A DNA stretch of 64,000 nt from Planctomycetota bacterium (GTDB lineage Bacteria > Planctomycetota > Phycisphaerae > WQYP01). The notes under the pieces were generated by a model. That model saw only the letters and a list, made by a program, of their open reading frames with translations. It was not told where the DNA came from and did no database searches. Position numbers and translations under genes: made by a program. This document shows, piece after piece, positions 45,320-55,205 of the stretch; positions within the stretch are counted from its first letter, which is position 1; every line of letters begins with the position of its first letter. The DNA is taken from NCBI GenBank assembly GCA_021800165.1, contig JAJYZF010000009.1, positions 1 to 64,000 of the forward strand, read 5' to 3'.

Positions 45320-45390
45320 CCGTCTGATATTTCCTTCGGCAGTCGGATGGGATTGGTAGAGTCGATACCACAGGCACCGGCGGTCGCGTT

Positions 45391-45981
45391 CTATACTTCT
45401 TCGGCGAGAATGGAGGAGAGCTGCTGGGAGACTTCGCCGATCTGCTGCGCGGTCAAGTGCGGGTTGGTCACAAGCACTAAATGACCGGAGTTGCGGAGCA
45501 CCATTCGCCAGATTTCCACAGCGCTTCCGTCGGTGCTGCCATCGGTTCCTGCGGGGGCCTCCGTGCCCTCATATTTGATAAGCCTTTTACGCATGAGCAG
45601 CAAGGCCAGAACAAATCGGAATTGAATATCCGCCGGGGCGGTTCGCGATTCAAGCCGATTAAATAAGTCCAAAAGCACACCATCATCAACAAAGAGTTTT
45701 CTTTTCTGCTCCGTCTCGGGAATCATGGTTTTCCAATAGGAAAACATCACCGCCGGTGCTTCGGGGCGGCGCCCCGACTGCCAACAGGCCTCGCAAAAGT
45801 CCCGCCGGGCAAAACGCCCCAGCGGTCCTCTGCTCGTGGACTTTTCAGCAGAGGCCGCGTCCATTTCGACCAAAGTAGCCCAGCAAGCCGTCCCGGGGGC
45901 GAGCGTTGCCAGACAGCTTCCGCACTGGGCGCTGCTCCGGCCAATTTCCCAAGTCTGATTAATCAAGTTTCCCTGTGTCAT
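45391..45981 (-). CDS. Hypothetical protein with N-terminal cysteine cluster
   Basis: 196 residues, soluble. N-terminal C20-x2-C23 (QCGSC), a Cys near 33 and a C-x2-C (CEAC) near 64 suggest a zinc ribbon. The middle is helical (FRFVLALLLMRKRL). Function unknown; similar proteins occur in planctomycetes as I recall, but I cannot name a family. It converges on the PDZ protein gene. Confidence 0.6.
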   Translation of the reverse strand: MTQGNLINQTWEIGRSSAQCGSCLATLAPGTACWATLVEMDAASAEKSTSRGPLGRFARRDFCEACWQSGRRPEAPAVMFSYWKTMIPETEQKRKLFVDDGVLLDLFNRLESRTAPADIQFRFVLALLLMRKRLIKYEGTEAPAGTDGSTDGSAVEIWRMVLRNSGHLVLVTNPHLTAQQIGEVSQQLSSILAEEV

Positions 45982-46099
45982 GTGCTTATTTTAACCGCCC
46001 CACCGCCGCGCGTCGACGCAACGACGCCGGCGTTTATGACCGCGCCAAGCTAAGCACTTCGTCAAAGCCTTTTCCTTTGATCGCTGGGCCGGCCTGGCT

Positions 46100-48157
46100 T
46101 TATTGCCCCAACTGCCGGGCGAGTTTCGGCCCGTAGGGGGATTCGGGATAATCGTGCTTTAAGCGAGCCATGATACTGCCAGCAGCATCGGTTTTCCCGG
46201 CCACTTTGAGTGCCAGGGCCGCGCGGTACAAAAGCTCGGCACTGTAGAATGATGCCGGCAGTGCATTGACATACTGCACCCCAATTTTGGCGGCGATGAG
46301 GGGACGGCCCTCCGCCACCAGCAGTTTCATACGCAACAATCGCGTGTATCCCTTGATAACGGCACGCGGATAATCGAGTTCCCATTGATTGATCAGGTGG
46401 CGGGCGGTATCAAAATGGCCGGTAAGAATATAGCTTTCGATATTGCGGGCGAGGACTCCTTCCTGAATTTCCTGTTGCCGATACGGCTTGTCCACCCCTG
46501 GCCTGGCCTGTTTCGCCAGCCTGACCGCCAACCTGCCATTGCCATTGGCCACCGCAGCGTAGGCCATTGCGGTTAAAACCACATGGCGGGCGGTAGCGGG
46601 AAGATGGGCGTTTTGAGTTAAAAAGTCCTTGGCGTAGGCATAGGCTCTGGAGGCACGGGTGGTGTAATTGCAGGTTGTTACCACGTAGTTGGCAAGCAGG
46701 TCAGCCTTAGCGTCCGGGCTAAGCGGTTTTTGGCTGGCCAGCAGATAAACTTGGGCCGCCCAGGTATACCGCTTTTTGGCCAATGCCGCCTTGGCCAAAA
46801 TTCCAGCAATCCGCAAGGCGGGTCCAGCGTTCTCCGGCTGGCGATTTTTTGCCCAGGCGCGGCCCCAACGTGCCAGTCCGGGAAAGGTGTTGTACCGCCG
46901 ATAAAATCGCACTCCACGGGCGAGTTGTCGAGCGTCAAGATCGGCCAGGTTATAGCTCTTGAGAATTCTGGCCACGACCACCAGCGGATCGGCGGGAGGA
47001 AATGGATACATCTGATAGAGAACACTGCGGATCCGAAGGCGTCGGGTGGCGGTAAACTTCCGGCTACCTTGTTGCACGGTCATCTGAATCTTATAAATTC
47101 CGGGAGCTAGAAACTCATGCTCCACCCGCAGGCCGGTGGCGGTTTGTCCATCGGAGAATTGCCATGTCACCTGTGGTGAAAATGAGGCGGGTATCAGAGC
47201 CTGAAAAGCAAACCGCTGAAAATAGTAGGAAGGTGGTACAAACACCTGGGCCTCAGGATGAATTGCAAAATCAGCCGCATAGGTTTGTCCGATCTTTTGC
47301 AGACGCCCTACGCTGGCCTGGGCGATCGGAGCGTAAAGATTTTTCGGCACCGGACTGTACGCCCTGGTGCCGGGCGGCATCCAATCCAAGGCCATCCCGA
47401 TCTGTCCCCAGTAATTGATCGCCCCTATGACCACGCGGTGCCACCCCACCTTGAGATTCACCAGGCGCTTAAAGCGGACGCGACCATACATTCCACTGCG
47501 CTGTGATTTGATTAGAATGGAATGTCCATCCAGGGCAAGGTATCCTACCCCATTGACATCAAAAGCGAACTTATAGCGGCCAGCCTTGGGTATTTTGAGC
47601 CATGACCGGCAAAGCGACATGGCTCGTCCGTTTTGCCCGGCAGGATTAAAGCCGATGAAAATGCGTGGAACAAAGTAAGATGCGTAACACTTGCCGTGGG
47701 CAATCCGGGCCGCCATGGCCCGCCCGGAATCACTTGCGCCCGGCCGAAAATGGAACAGACGCAACCATACCCCGCGATCAACTTTAAGGGGTGGCGCGGC
47801 CGGCCCTGGGTGCGGATTTCCCCACCATACGTAATAGGTACCGCTGGAAGGGGTTTCAAAAGCCAGTCGCACGCGGTCGTCATAGCGAGATATACGCAGG
47901 ACCCGCATGGGTAAAATCAGACGTCCGCTCGTGGTCACACGCAGATCGTTTCCTTCGGGCAGCCGGGCCGAGTTGGTATAAAATTGAGCCCAAGCGATAT
48001 TTTTCCCAGGTGCGCCACAGCGCAGCACCTGAACTTTCAGTGGCAACCGGTAGGGCCAGCCCAGACCTAAAATGGCCGCCCTCGTCCAGCCCGGCACAGC
48101 CACACCCATCAGGAAAGAAAGCAAAATGACCAGTGAAAATAAGCTGCTCTTACGCAT
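46100..48157 (-). CDS. Exported PKD/TPR-repeat protein
   Basis: 685 residues. Signal peptide (LFSLVILLSFLMGVAVPGWTRA). The first third is beta-rich with Trp/Gly blocks and a segment resembling carbohydrate-binding or PA14-like domains (AGRYKFAFDVNGVGYLALDGHSI). Around 340-400 is a PKD-like domain (WQFSDGQTATGLRVEHEFLAPGIYKIQMTV). The last 280 residues are helical repeats of TPR type (YLLASQKPLSPDAKADLL, RLAVRLAKQARPG, LLYRAALALKVAGKTDAA). Probably envelope or extracellular. ATG 48157 has AAGGA 8 bases upstream. Confidence 0.7.
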   Translation of the reverse strand: MRKSSLFSLVILLSFLMGVAVPGWTRAAILGLGWPYRLPLKVQVLRCGAPGKNIAWAQFYTNSARLPEGNDLRVTTSGRLILPMRVLRISRYDDRVRLAFETPSSGTYYVWWGNPHPGPAAPPLKVDRGVWLRLFHFRPGASDSGRAMAARIAHGKCYASYFVPRIFIGFNPAGQNGRAMSLCRSWLKIPKAGRYKFAFDVNGVGYLALDGHSILIKSQRSGMYGRVRFKRLVNLKVGWHRVVIGAINYWGQIGMALDWMPPGTRAYSPVPKNLYAPIAQASVGRLQKIGQTYAADFAIHPEAQVFVPPSYYFQRFAFQALIPASFSPQVTWQFSDGQTATGLRVEHEFLAPGIYKIQMTVQQGSRKFTATRRLRIRSVLYQMYPFPPADPLVVVARILKSYNLADLDARQLARGVRFYRRYNTFPGLARWGRAWAKNRQPENAGPALRIAGILAKAALAKKRYTWAAQVYLLASQKPLSPDAKADLLANYVVTTCNYTTRASRAYAYAKDFLTQNAHLPATARHVVLTAMAYAAVANGNGRLAVRLAKQARPGVDKPYRQQEIQEGVLARNIESYILTGHFDTARHLINQWELDYPRAVIKGYTRLLRMKLLVAEGRPLIAAKIGVQYVNALPASFYSAELLYRAALALKVAGKTDAAGSIMARLKHDYPESPYGPKLARQLGQ

Positions 48158-48221
48158 TAAAATCATCCTTGTTGGTTAGGGAATTACCACGCTTACGGAT
48201 GGCCCAGTCTTGCAGCGGATC

Positions 48222-49232
48222 TCAGGTTAAGGTCTTTTTTAGCTGCGCGGTCATTTCCCCAATCGCTGCGATAATCCGGTCTTCCGGAGAAACGTCATCG
48301 GCGGGGGAACCCTGTGCATCCATCCAGGCCACTGTCTGTCGCACCGCATCGGCAAAGGAAGTGTTGTTGCGATATTCCGGGATATCGCGATCAATTTTGT
48401 CGTTGCTATATACCCCATGGTAGCGAAATATCTCTGCCAGTCCGCTATAGCGCTGGGGCTGGAGTTCCAAGAGAGTATCGGTGGCAACATGCACCAGACG
48501 CGGGGGTGGAGCGTTCAGGGCCGCGGCGATGCGCTGCGTATACTGGTCCCAAGTGAAAACTTCCCGGCCAACAATGTTGTATACCTCCCCCACGGTTTTC
48601 CGTCGTCCGATGGCTTTGGCAAACCCCACTCCCACATCATCACAAAACGCGCTTTGCCAAAGCCCGTGTCCATCACCGCTGACCAAAATCGGCCGGCCTT
48701 GGCGCAGCCGGGATATAAACTCATTTTGCCAACCTAAGTTGTTGATCAGGCCAGCTCCGGGGCCAAACGTGTGCGAAGGCCTGAAAATAGTTACCGGCAG
48801 TCGCCCGGCGGTCTGGGCCTGGAGAAATATCTTCTCACATTCCAGTTTGTTGCGACCGTAGTTGCTTTCGGGGTGGGCTACGGTTGATTCCACAGTGGGA
48901 ATTTGAGTTTGCGTATTGCCGTAGGCACAAACGGTGGAGCAAAAAATAAAATGACCGGTTCGGCCCGAAAAAACTTCCACATCTTCCTTCGCCTGCGCAC
49001 CTTGAAAGCAGATCATGTCAATGACGGCATCAAAGGTTTCCCCGGAATCTTTGCCGCACAATCTGGCCAAGGTTCCCGGAGCGGCGCGATCACCAGTGAT
49101 GCGGCGTACATCGCCGGGAAGACGGTTGTGGGTTTTTCCACGGTTAAAGACTGTGATTGACGCCGTCCCGGCCAAGGCCTTGACGATCCCCGTGGAAATC
49201 AATCCTGTTCCGCCAATGATCAGCACTTTCAT
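48222..49232 (-). CDS. NAD-dependent epimerase/dehydratase family protein
   Basis: 336 residues. Extended SDR with the Rossmann motif GGTGLIST, FNRGKT, a Ser in FCSTVCAYG and the catalytic YGRNK (YxxxK). This is the RNA-binding/isoflavone reductase-like branch of epimerases, whose substrates are often nucleotide sugars. AAAGGAG lies 10 bases before the ATG. The PKD protein gene lies downstream on the same strand. Confidence 0.8.
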   Translation of the reverse strand: MKVLIIGGTGLISTGIVKALAGTASITVFNRGKTHNRLPGDVRRITGDRAAPGTLARLCGKDSGETFDAVIDMICFQGAQAKEDVEVFSGRTGHFIFCSTVCAYGNTQTQIPTVESTVAHPESNYGRNKLECEKIFLQAQTAGRLPVTIFRPSHTFGPGAGLINNLGWQNEFISRLRQGRPILVSGDGHGLWQSAFCDDVGVGFAKAIGRRKTVGEVYNIVGREVFTWDQYTQRIAAALNAPPPRLVHVATDTLLELQPQRYSGLAEIFRYHGVYSNDKIDRDIPEYRNNTSFADAVRQTVAWMDAQGSPADDVSPEDRIIAAIGEMTAQLKKTLT

Positions 49233-49320
49233 TGTGAGTAAGCTCCTTTAGCAGGTTCAACGATCATATCGCCCGTCTATTGTCAGTAAATATCTGATGA
49301 TCACCAACAACGTTTCCAAA

Positions 49321-50316
49321 TTACCCGCGTTGACGGACAAAACGATAGTGCAATCGTTCAACGGTAACGGTGCGTCCCCATCTTCGCATCAACGAAAACG
49401 CCAGGAGCGCCAACGCGCCCAATCCTCCGATAGCAACCGCTGCGATCCATTGGCCATTGGCGGCCAGCAGGCTGGCGTCCAGAACGAACAACCAAAACAA
49501 ACCGACGAGCATAATCCTGGCACCTTTGGCTCGTGACGAGATTTTTTTGATGCGCAGGGTTGCCAGCACATAGGCCCAGTAGATAGCAGCGGCCACGAGC
49601 GGCCCTATCAGCAGCGAGAGATAACCAGACAAAAAGCCATTCTGCCAAGAAGCGAGATCGGCCAGCAGCGCGTCTATGCCCAGAACGCCAAAAGCAACGA
49701 GCAGAAAATCAGGAACTTTCAGGCGCGGTCGCTTATGTTCCAGATAATACGCCACGGTGCTGATAATCGTGACATGGGTAAAAAGTATCAACGGCAACAA
49801 CAGGCCATGACTGCGGGGAAATCCAATCATGGAGTTCAACCCGCGAACGGCACCCAGGCTTAAAAGTCCGGCGGCTCCCAGATACTTACCCGTGGCGTTG
49901 TAAAAGACAATCAACATGGCGGTGGTCAGGCAGAGGAGAAATGACCAAGGCACATCGGCCTCCCCTCTCACCACCCCCACCATCGCCCCGAAAAATAAAC
50001 CCAGCATTAACAGCAGCATCGCAATGACCATGGCACTGCGCTGGGATAAACGTCCGCTCGGCAATGGTCTCCACTGGGCAAAGAGGCGATCCCGGCGGGT
50101 ATCGAGAAGATCGTTAAGCGACATACCAAACGCGTACAAGCAGGCCGAAGCCAAACCCGTCAGGCTCAACAGCAGCCACAGATGGTGCGGCGTCTTTTCT
50201 CCGGGCATTTGTAACAGGACCAAGGTACAGGAATCGGCCACGGCAGTAAAAAGCAGTGCAGCTCGGGTTAACTGAAAAATGGCCAGCAATTTGGATACAA
50301 GCATTTTCGATTCCAT
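49321..50316 (-). CDS. UbiA-family prenyltransferase
   Basis: 331 residues with eight or nine membrane helices. The first Asp-rich motif NDLLDTRRD (68-76) and an adjacent RPLPSGR-type loop fit UbiA, which transfers a prenyl chain to an aromatic acceptor or to a lipid head group. A second motif is less clear (YNATGKYLG, then LEHKRPRLKV). The frame is open to 50646 but the extra N-terminal text looks non-coding, so ATG 50316 is chosen. Substrate unknown; possibly quinone or carotenoid-like chemistry. Confidence 0.75.
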   Translation of the reverse strand: MESKMLVSKLLAIFQLTRAALLFTAVADSCTLVLLQMPGEKTPHHLWLLLSLTGLASACLYAFGMSLNDLLDTRRDRLFAQWRPLPSGRLSQRSAMVIAMLLLMLGLFFGAMVGVVRGEADVPWSFLLCLTTAMLIVFYNATGKYLGAAGLLSLGAVRGLNSMIGFPRSHGLLLPLILFTHVTIISTVAYYLEHKRPRLKVPDFLLVAFGVLGIDALLADLASWQNGFLSGYLSLLIGPLVAAAIYWAYVLATLRIKKISSRAKGARIMLVGLFWLFVLDASLLAANGQWIAAVAIGGLGALALLAFSLMRRWGRTVTVERLHYRFVRQRG

Positions 50317-50660
50317 AGAGCCAGTGTACCGCCAACGGCCTTGCCTCCAAAGTACCAGCCTGGTTGAAATCCACGTTTTGACCGAGGGCCAGACTGTGGC
50401 GAATTCTTTTGAGCGTCCGGGCCGAAGCTTGCTGTCCAGTCGAGGTAGAGAGACTTCGCTGTTAAAAAACCACGGGCCAGCCATTTGACTGGCCGGCCCG
50501 CTTTGCCTGTGGTTCCGTGAAGCTCGTCTGATCTCTAGATACTGCCGGATCAGATCGCACATCGAGGGTGACACCGTGTCACCCACATAAAGAAATACTA
50601 GGGCGATGGCCATCAGAAGAACCCTTGCGGATTCATCTGCGGCCAACTAATTCATTAATA
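50317..50660. other. Non-coding interval between UbiA and zinc-ribbon genes
   Basis: About 340 bases with no convincing gene. It contains a terminator-like hairpin on the minus strand (50464-50499) and the leader of the UbiA-like gene. The long open frame through it lacks protein-like composition. Confidence 0.5.
50464..50499 (-). terminator. Putative Rho-independent terminator of the zinc-ribbon gene
   Basis: On the minus strand GGCCAG-type arms (plus 50475-50480 and 50489-50494) form a stem with an 8-base loop, extended by GGGCC pairing, and are followed by GTGG and TTTTTT (plus A tract 50464-50469). It would end transcription about 160 bases after the zinc-ribbon gene. Confidence 0.55.
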
Positions 50661-51023
50661 TCAGCGACCGCCGGCCTTTTGCGCCTGGAAACAGTCCCGG
50701 CAATAAACCGGGCGATTTCCAGATGGCTTAAATGGCACTTCCGTCGGTTGACCGCAAGTGGCACAGGTTGCCGGGAACATCTGCCGGGGACCGGCTGAAT
50801 ATCCACGACCACCGCCACCGCTGGAACGACCACCGGAGCTGGATCCGCGTCCGCCCCGACCACCGCTATCGCCCTGTTGGGCTTTGCGGGTGTCGCGACA
50901 GGTTTTGCAACGTTTTGGTTCATTCGTAAATCCACGTTCAGCGAAACGTTGCTGTTCATCAGCAGTGAACGTGAATTCCGCGCCACAGTCGACGCATACA
51001 ATGGTTTTGTCCTCGTAAGGCAT
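50661..51023 (-). CDS. Zinc-ribbon protein with Gly/Ser/Arg-rich linker
   Basis: 120 residues. N-terminal zinc ribbon of the type IVCVDCGAEF...RCKTCRD (CxxC-x27-CxxC), an Arg/Gly/Ser-rich linker (GGRGGRGSSSGGRSSGGGGRG) and a second cysteine pair set at the C-terminus (CATCGQP...YCRDCF). Such proteins are common in several phyla and are thought to bind nucleic acid. GGGAG lies 8 bases before ATG 51023; the open frame begins at 51095. A terminator-like hairpin follows. Confidence 0.75.
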   Translation of the reverse strand: MPYEDKTIVCVDCGAEFTFTADEQQRFAERGFTNEPKRCKTCRDTRKAQQGDSGGRGGRGSSSGGRSSGGGGRGYSAGPRQMFPATCATCGQPTEVPFKPSGNRPVYCRDCFQAQKAGGR

Positions 51024-51217
51024 AAAAATACTCCCTGGGAACACCAGAAAATGAGGAACTCGGCGATGGGCGGTTGCGGGAGTGGCTTCAGCCAAACTCG
51101 AACACGGCGCTACAGCCCACAGGCAAGTTATAGTATACAGACACCCTTGGCAATTGCAAGCAACTAAAAACCGGCACGCAACGGCCTCCGATGGCTGATG
51201 GTCATTTTTACACCTTT

Positions 51218-51226
51218 TGCTACAAT
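51218..51226 (+). promoter_or_regulatory. Putative extended -10 promoter element of the EF-G-like gene
   Basis: TGCTACAAT: an extended -10 (TG-N-TACAAT), 47 bases before the ATG at 51274. No clear -35 is visible, which is tolerated for extended -10 promoters. Confidence 0.35.
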
Positions 51227-51273
51227 CTTAACAGCAGTCGGCAAAACCCCATCGGACTCTAAGGAGAAAGTTT

Positions 51274-53334
51274 ATGGATCAGGCTCGTAGCTATCGGCCC
51301 GAAGAAATTCGCAATATCGTCCTGCTGGGTCATACCGGGTCCGGCAAGACTACCTTGGCCGAGGCCATCGCCCATCGCTGCGGCGTCATCACGCGTATGG
51401 GAAGTGTGGAACAGGCCAATACCCTCTTAGATTTTGAACCGGAAGCCCGCCTGCACAAACACTCCACCAATTCCGTCCTCATGTACGCGACGCATCAGGG
51501 CCATCAGATCAATTTAATTGATACCCCCGGTTATCCCGATTTTGTCGGTCAGGCGCTGGCAGCCATGCCGGCGGTGGAAACCGCGGTTATCGTCATCAAC
51601 GCGCAAAGCGGCATTGAATTCAACAGTCGCAGGTTGTATCACGCCGCCGGGGAACTGGGACTGGCCCGAATGATCGTCATTAACAAAATAGATCAGGCCG
51701 TTGATCTACCAGCCTTGGTCGAACAGATCAAGGCCAGTTTCGGCCCCGAGGTTCATTGCCTCAATCTCCCATGTAAGAATGCCACCGACGTCATTGACTG
51801 CTTTGATCAAGCCGCTGGTCACGCCGATTTCGGAAATGTGGCCGACATTCATCGCGAAATGGTGGAATCCGCCGTCGAAATCGATGATGCCCAACTGGGT
51901 CGCTACCTTGCCGGAGACCCCATTGATCTGGCGGAATTGCGCATCTGCTTTATCCGAGCGATGAATATCGGGCACGTTGTGCCGATTGTCTTTACGGCCG
52001 CCCGGCAGGAAGTTGGAGTCGATGATCTGTTGCACATTCTCATTGAAGACGTGCCATCACCCGTCACCAGCCGCCCCAAGCGATTGCGAAAACTAAAGGC
52101 CAACGGATCTACGGAAGAAGAAATTGTCGAATGTCCCGCCGATCCAACTGCTCCGCTGCTGGCCCATGTATTTAAAGTAACCACGGATCCCTATGTCGGG
52201 AAACTGGCCATGCTGCGTGTGCTAAGTGGTAAGCTTGAATCGAATACGGCTTTTGTATGTGGGAATCAAAAAAAGATTCACAAGGCCGGCCACGTGCTCA
52301 AGGTGGAAGGTCGCGATCATCCGGAATCCGGCGTGGCCTACGCCGGAGATCTGGTGGCCGTTTCAAAAATCGAAGACTTGCAGGTGGATCAGATTATTCA
52401 TGCCACCACGCTCCATGATGAACTTAAGCCTCTGCCGCCGAAATATCCCACGCCCATGTTTTCCATGGCTATTGTGCCCAAATCACGCGGCGATGAGGCC
52501 AAGCTCTCCGTCGCCTTATCTAAACTGGTGGAAGAGGATCCAACGTTTCGCGTTTCGCACGATCCGCAGACGCATGAGATCATTGTCCACGGGCTGGGCG
52601 ATATGCATGTGCGTGTGATGCTGGAAAAAATGAAAAATCGCTTCGGCATCGACGTGGCCACGCAACCGCCGCGGATCGCCTACCGGGAAACCATCAGCCT
52701 CAAAGCTGAAGGCCATTATCGCCACAAAAAGCAAAGCGGCGGGGCTGGCCAGTTCGGTGAAGTCTACTTGCGGGTGGAACCACTCGACCGCGGCAGCGGC
52801 CTGGAATTCGTGAACGAAGTTTTCGGCGGAGCCATTCCCACGCAGTACATCGCGTCGGTGGAGAAGGGTGTATACGACGCGATTGAGCACGGTCCGCTGG
52901 CGGGATATCCGGTACAGGACTTGCGTGTCATTGTGTATGACGGCAAGAGCCATCCCGTGGATTCCAAAGACATTGCTTTTCGTATCGCCGGTAAATTTGC
53001 CCTGCGTGACGCCATTCTGAAAGCCAGGCCAGCTTTAATTGAGCCTGTTGTGGCCCTGGAAATCACCAGTCCGGAGTGTTTTCTTGGAGTGATCACCAGC
53101 GATCTCAATACCCGCCGCGGCCGTATTACGCACACGGATTTACCCGTGCCTTCAGTAGCGATTGTCCGAGCCACAGCGCCCCTGGCGGAGGTAACACAGT
53201 ATGACAGCCAACTGCGCAGCCTCACCGCGGGCCAGGGCAGCTTTGTGATGGAATTTTCCCACTATGATACCGTACCGCCCCAGCTTCAGGCTAAGCTGGC
53301 CGCCCAATACAAACCGGCTCCTGAGGCCGAATAA
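51274..53334 (+). CDS. Elongation factor G-like GTPase (EF-G paralogue)
   Basis: 686 residues. GTPase motifs: G1 GHTGSGKTTLAE, G3 DTPGYPDF, G4 NKID. Domains II to V follow (YVGKLAMLRVLSGKLES, GLGDMHVRVMLEKMKNRFG, KKQSGGAGQFGEVYLRVEPL, and the C-terminal EF-G domain near GDITSDLNTRRGRI-like text). The sequence belongs to the EF-G-like paralogue class (FusA2 type) rather than the canonical FusA; there is no str operon context. Exact role unknown, perhaps ribosome rescue or stress. TAAGGAGAAAGTTT precedes the ATG. Confidence 0.88.
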   Translation: MDQARSYRPEEIRNIVLLGHTGSGKTTLAEAIAHRCGVITRMGSVEQANTLLDFEPEARLHKHSTNSVLMYATHQGHQINLIDTPGYPDFVGQALAAMPAVETAVIVINAQSGIEFNSRRLYHAAGELGLARMIVINKIDQAVDLPALVEQIKASFGPEVHCLNLPCKNATDVIDCFDQAAGHADFGNVADIHREMVESAVEIDDAQLGRYLAGDPIDLAELRICFIRAMNIGHVVPIVFTAARQEVGVDDLLHILIEDVPSPVTSRPKRLRKLKANGSTEEEIVECPADPTAPLLAHVFKVTTDPYVGKLAMLRVLSGKLESNTAFVCGNQKKIHKAGHVLKVEGRDHPESGVAYAGDLVAVSKIEDLQVDQIIHATTLHDELKPLPPKYPTPMFSMAIVPKSRGDEAKLSVALSKLVEEDPTFRVSHDPQTHEIIVHGLGDMHVRVMLEKMKNRFGIDVATQPPRIAYRETISLKAEGHYRHKKQSGGAGQFGEVYLRVEPLDRGSGLEFVNEVFGGAIPTQYIASVEKGVYDAIEHGPLAGYPVQDLRVIVYDGKSHPVDSKDIAFRIAGKFALRDAILKARPALIEPVVALEITSPECFLGVITSDLNTRRGRITHTDLPVPSVAIVRATAPLAEVTQYDSQLRSLTAGQGSFVMEFSHYDTVPPQLQAKLAAQYKPAPEAE

Positions 53335-53579
53335 GTGGAGGCTAACGACCTGAAACCGGGCATTTTGTCGGAATCCACTACCTGAGCCGGCCCGCGGATA
53401 ATGGTCGTCGGCACCCCTGGGTCCAGGCTCCATGGGCGGCTCTGGAAAGTTTTCCCTTGACCCCGCGGGCAAAGCAGGCGATATTCTATAGTTGTAGAGG
53501 TTCACAGGCGGACCGCTGCACTCGTGGGTGTGGACCCCGGCGGCGACGCTTGAAACCTTCTTGACGGAGGCTTAATGCC

Positions 53580-54992
53580 ATGGCAGTTGTTCGCACCGCA
53601 CGGTCCACCCCCCCTTGGGCACTGATTATCTTTGTCGTTCTTTGGGTATTATCAACCACAGTGGCAGTCCTTTTGTATCTGCACGTGGGCAAGAGCCAAC
53701 GAGCGGTCATCACGGAGTCCCGCAAACTACATGAGATTATTTTACCTTCAGAAATGCAAAGCCCCATGATTCAAACCATGTTGGCCAACGCCAATGGCCA
53801 TCATTCCGTGGTGGGCATGTTGCTTTCGGGAATTGACGCGTTGGAAAGTCAGATGATCGGCCACGTTTCCAAACAACCGATTCCAGAGCTTACTTCCATT
53901 TCGGGTCCGGCAGCCCAGGCATTGCATCAGGCTCATCTTTCCGAGAAATCGCTGGTGGCGGCGGTAACGGAGCTCACCGCCAGAGTGCAAAGCCAGCAGG
54001 CCCAGATTACGCATCTGGGCAGCCGCCTGAAGGGGCAACGCGCCTCTTTTGCAACTGCCCAAACCACGTTCAACGATAACATTGAGACGATCTCCCAAAA
54101 ACTCAAGTCCGCGCACGCGGAAATTACCAAGTTAAGAACCCAGTTGGCAGCAGCCAACGGAAACTTGGCTTCGCAGGCCACGGTTTTTCAACAGCAAATT
54201 TCTGCCGGCCAGCAAAAGTCAGTCCAGGATCTGGAAACCCAAGTGGTGAAAAATCAGCAACTGCTGCAGAATCTCGCCTCTCTTAAACTCATCGTTGCCG
54301 ATCTGCGCAAGCAATTGGCGGGGTTCAAGGCTCCATCCGAAGGGGCGGGGGCCATACTTTCTCAAGCCCAAGGAAAAATCATCGCCGTTGGTCCGGGCGA
54401 AAATCAAGTCTATATCAACATGGGCCGAGCTGAGAAAGTACCCATTGGTCTTACCTTTGCCGTCTATAATCCCCAGCTAGGCGTTGGTTCCGGTATTTCC
54501 GGTGGTGGAAAAGGCTCAATAGTGGTCACGCATGTGGGACAATTTGCGTCGGTTTGTCGCATCAACCACGTCCATGCCGGGCAGTCCATCTTTACCGGCG
54601 ATTTAATAAGTAACCCGGTTTTCCAGAAAAAGGGCCGACAATTTCACTTTTATGTCTACGGTGATTTTGCGGTCAATGGCAATAATGTGGCCACCGCCCA
54701 GGGTCGTCTGGAAATTGTTCGATTGATAAAAAAATGGGGTGGAATAATCGACCATCACCTCACCAGCCAGACCGATTTCCTCGTCCTTGGAGCTCAGCCA
54801 GCATCCCCAACTCTAACTGGTGCCGCAGCCGCACTGCCGCAAAATCAGGCCCTGATTGCCGCCCGGCAGGCGGAGCAAAGCAAATACAATCAACTGGAGT
54901 CCGAGGCCCAACGATTGTCGGTGCCGATCCTTAATGCCAATCGGTTTCTAGCCATGATCGGTTATTACAATCCACCGTTGTTGCACCGGTAA
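53580..54992 (+). CDS. Membrane-anchored coiled-coil protein with C-terminal BRCT-like domain
   Basis: 470 residues. One membrane helix (WALIIFVVLWVLSTTVAVLLYL, 13-34), a long Ala/Gln/Lys/Leu-rich coiled coil (about 120-250), a beta-rich middle domain (GKIIAVGPGENQVYINMGRAEKVPIGLTFAVYN) and a C-terminal segment (354-465) that reads like BRCT: FHFYVYGDF, RLEIVRLIKKWGGIIDHHLTSQTDFLVLG, then a helix and LSVPILNANRFLAMIG. A Rho-independent terminator follows. Function unknown; a BRCT-like fold on an envelope coiled-coil protein is unusual. Confidence 0.7.
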   Translation: MAVVRTARSTPPWALIIFVVLWVLSTTVAVLLYLHVGKSQRAVITESRKLHEIILPSEMQSPMIQTMLANANGHHSVVGMLLSGIDALESQMIGHVSKQPIPELTSISGPAAQALHQAHLSEKSLVAAVTELTARVQSQQAQITHLGSRLKGQRASFATAQTTFNDNIETISQKLKSAHAEITKLRTQLAAANGNLASQATVFQQQISAGQQKSVQDLETQVVKNQQLLQNLASLKLIVADLRKQLAGFKAPSEGAGAILSQAQGKIIAVGPGENQVYINMGRAEKVPIGLTFAVYNPQLGVGSGISGGGKGSIVVTHVGQFASVCRINHVHAGQSIFTGDLISNPVFQKKGRQFHFYVYGDFAVNGNNVATAQGRLEIVRLIKKWGGIIDHHLTSQTDFLVLGAQPASPTLTGAAAALPQNQALIAARQAEQSKYNQLESEAQRLSVPILNANRFLAMIGYYNPPLLHR

Positions 54993-55016
54993 CCCGGCTC
55001 ATCCGAAATTGCGCAT

Positions 55017-55052
55017 GGGGCGGCAAGCCGATGGCCTGCCGCCCCTTTTTTT
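55017..55052 (+). terminator. Rho-independent terminator
   Basis: GGGGCGGCA (55017-55025) pairs perfectly with TGCCGCCCC (55037-55045) around an 11-base loop and is followed by seven T (55046-55052). It ends the BRCT-like gene's transcript. Confidence 0.9.
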
Positions 55053-55205
55053 GTTCTCTTGAGAGTTGTATTGGTACAAAGTTCAAGGCCAGCCCAACTG
55101 CCGGTAAAAGCGCCCTAAGTTGGGCGAAGCCCATCTCCAGGCAAACCGGCCGCCGAAACTTACACCTGCTCCCGCTGGCTCATGTTCCAGGTTGTCCGCC
55201 GCGGA

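Noticed and set aside
49321-50646. Full-length 441-aa frame of the UbiA gene
   Set aside because: The first 110 codons pass through a terminator-like hairpin and lack protein-like composition; ATG 50316 gives a normal UbiA.
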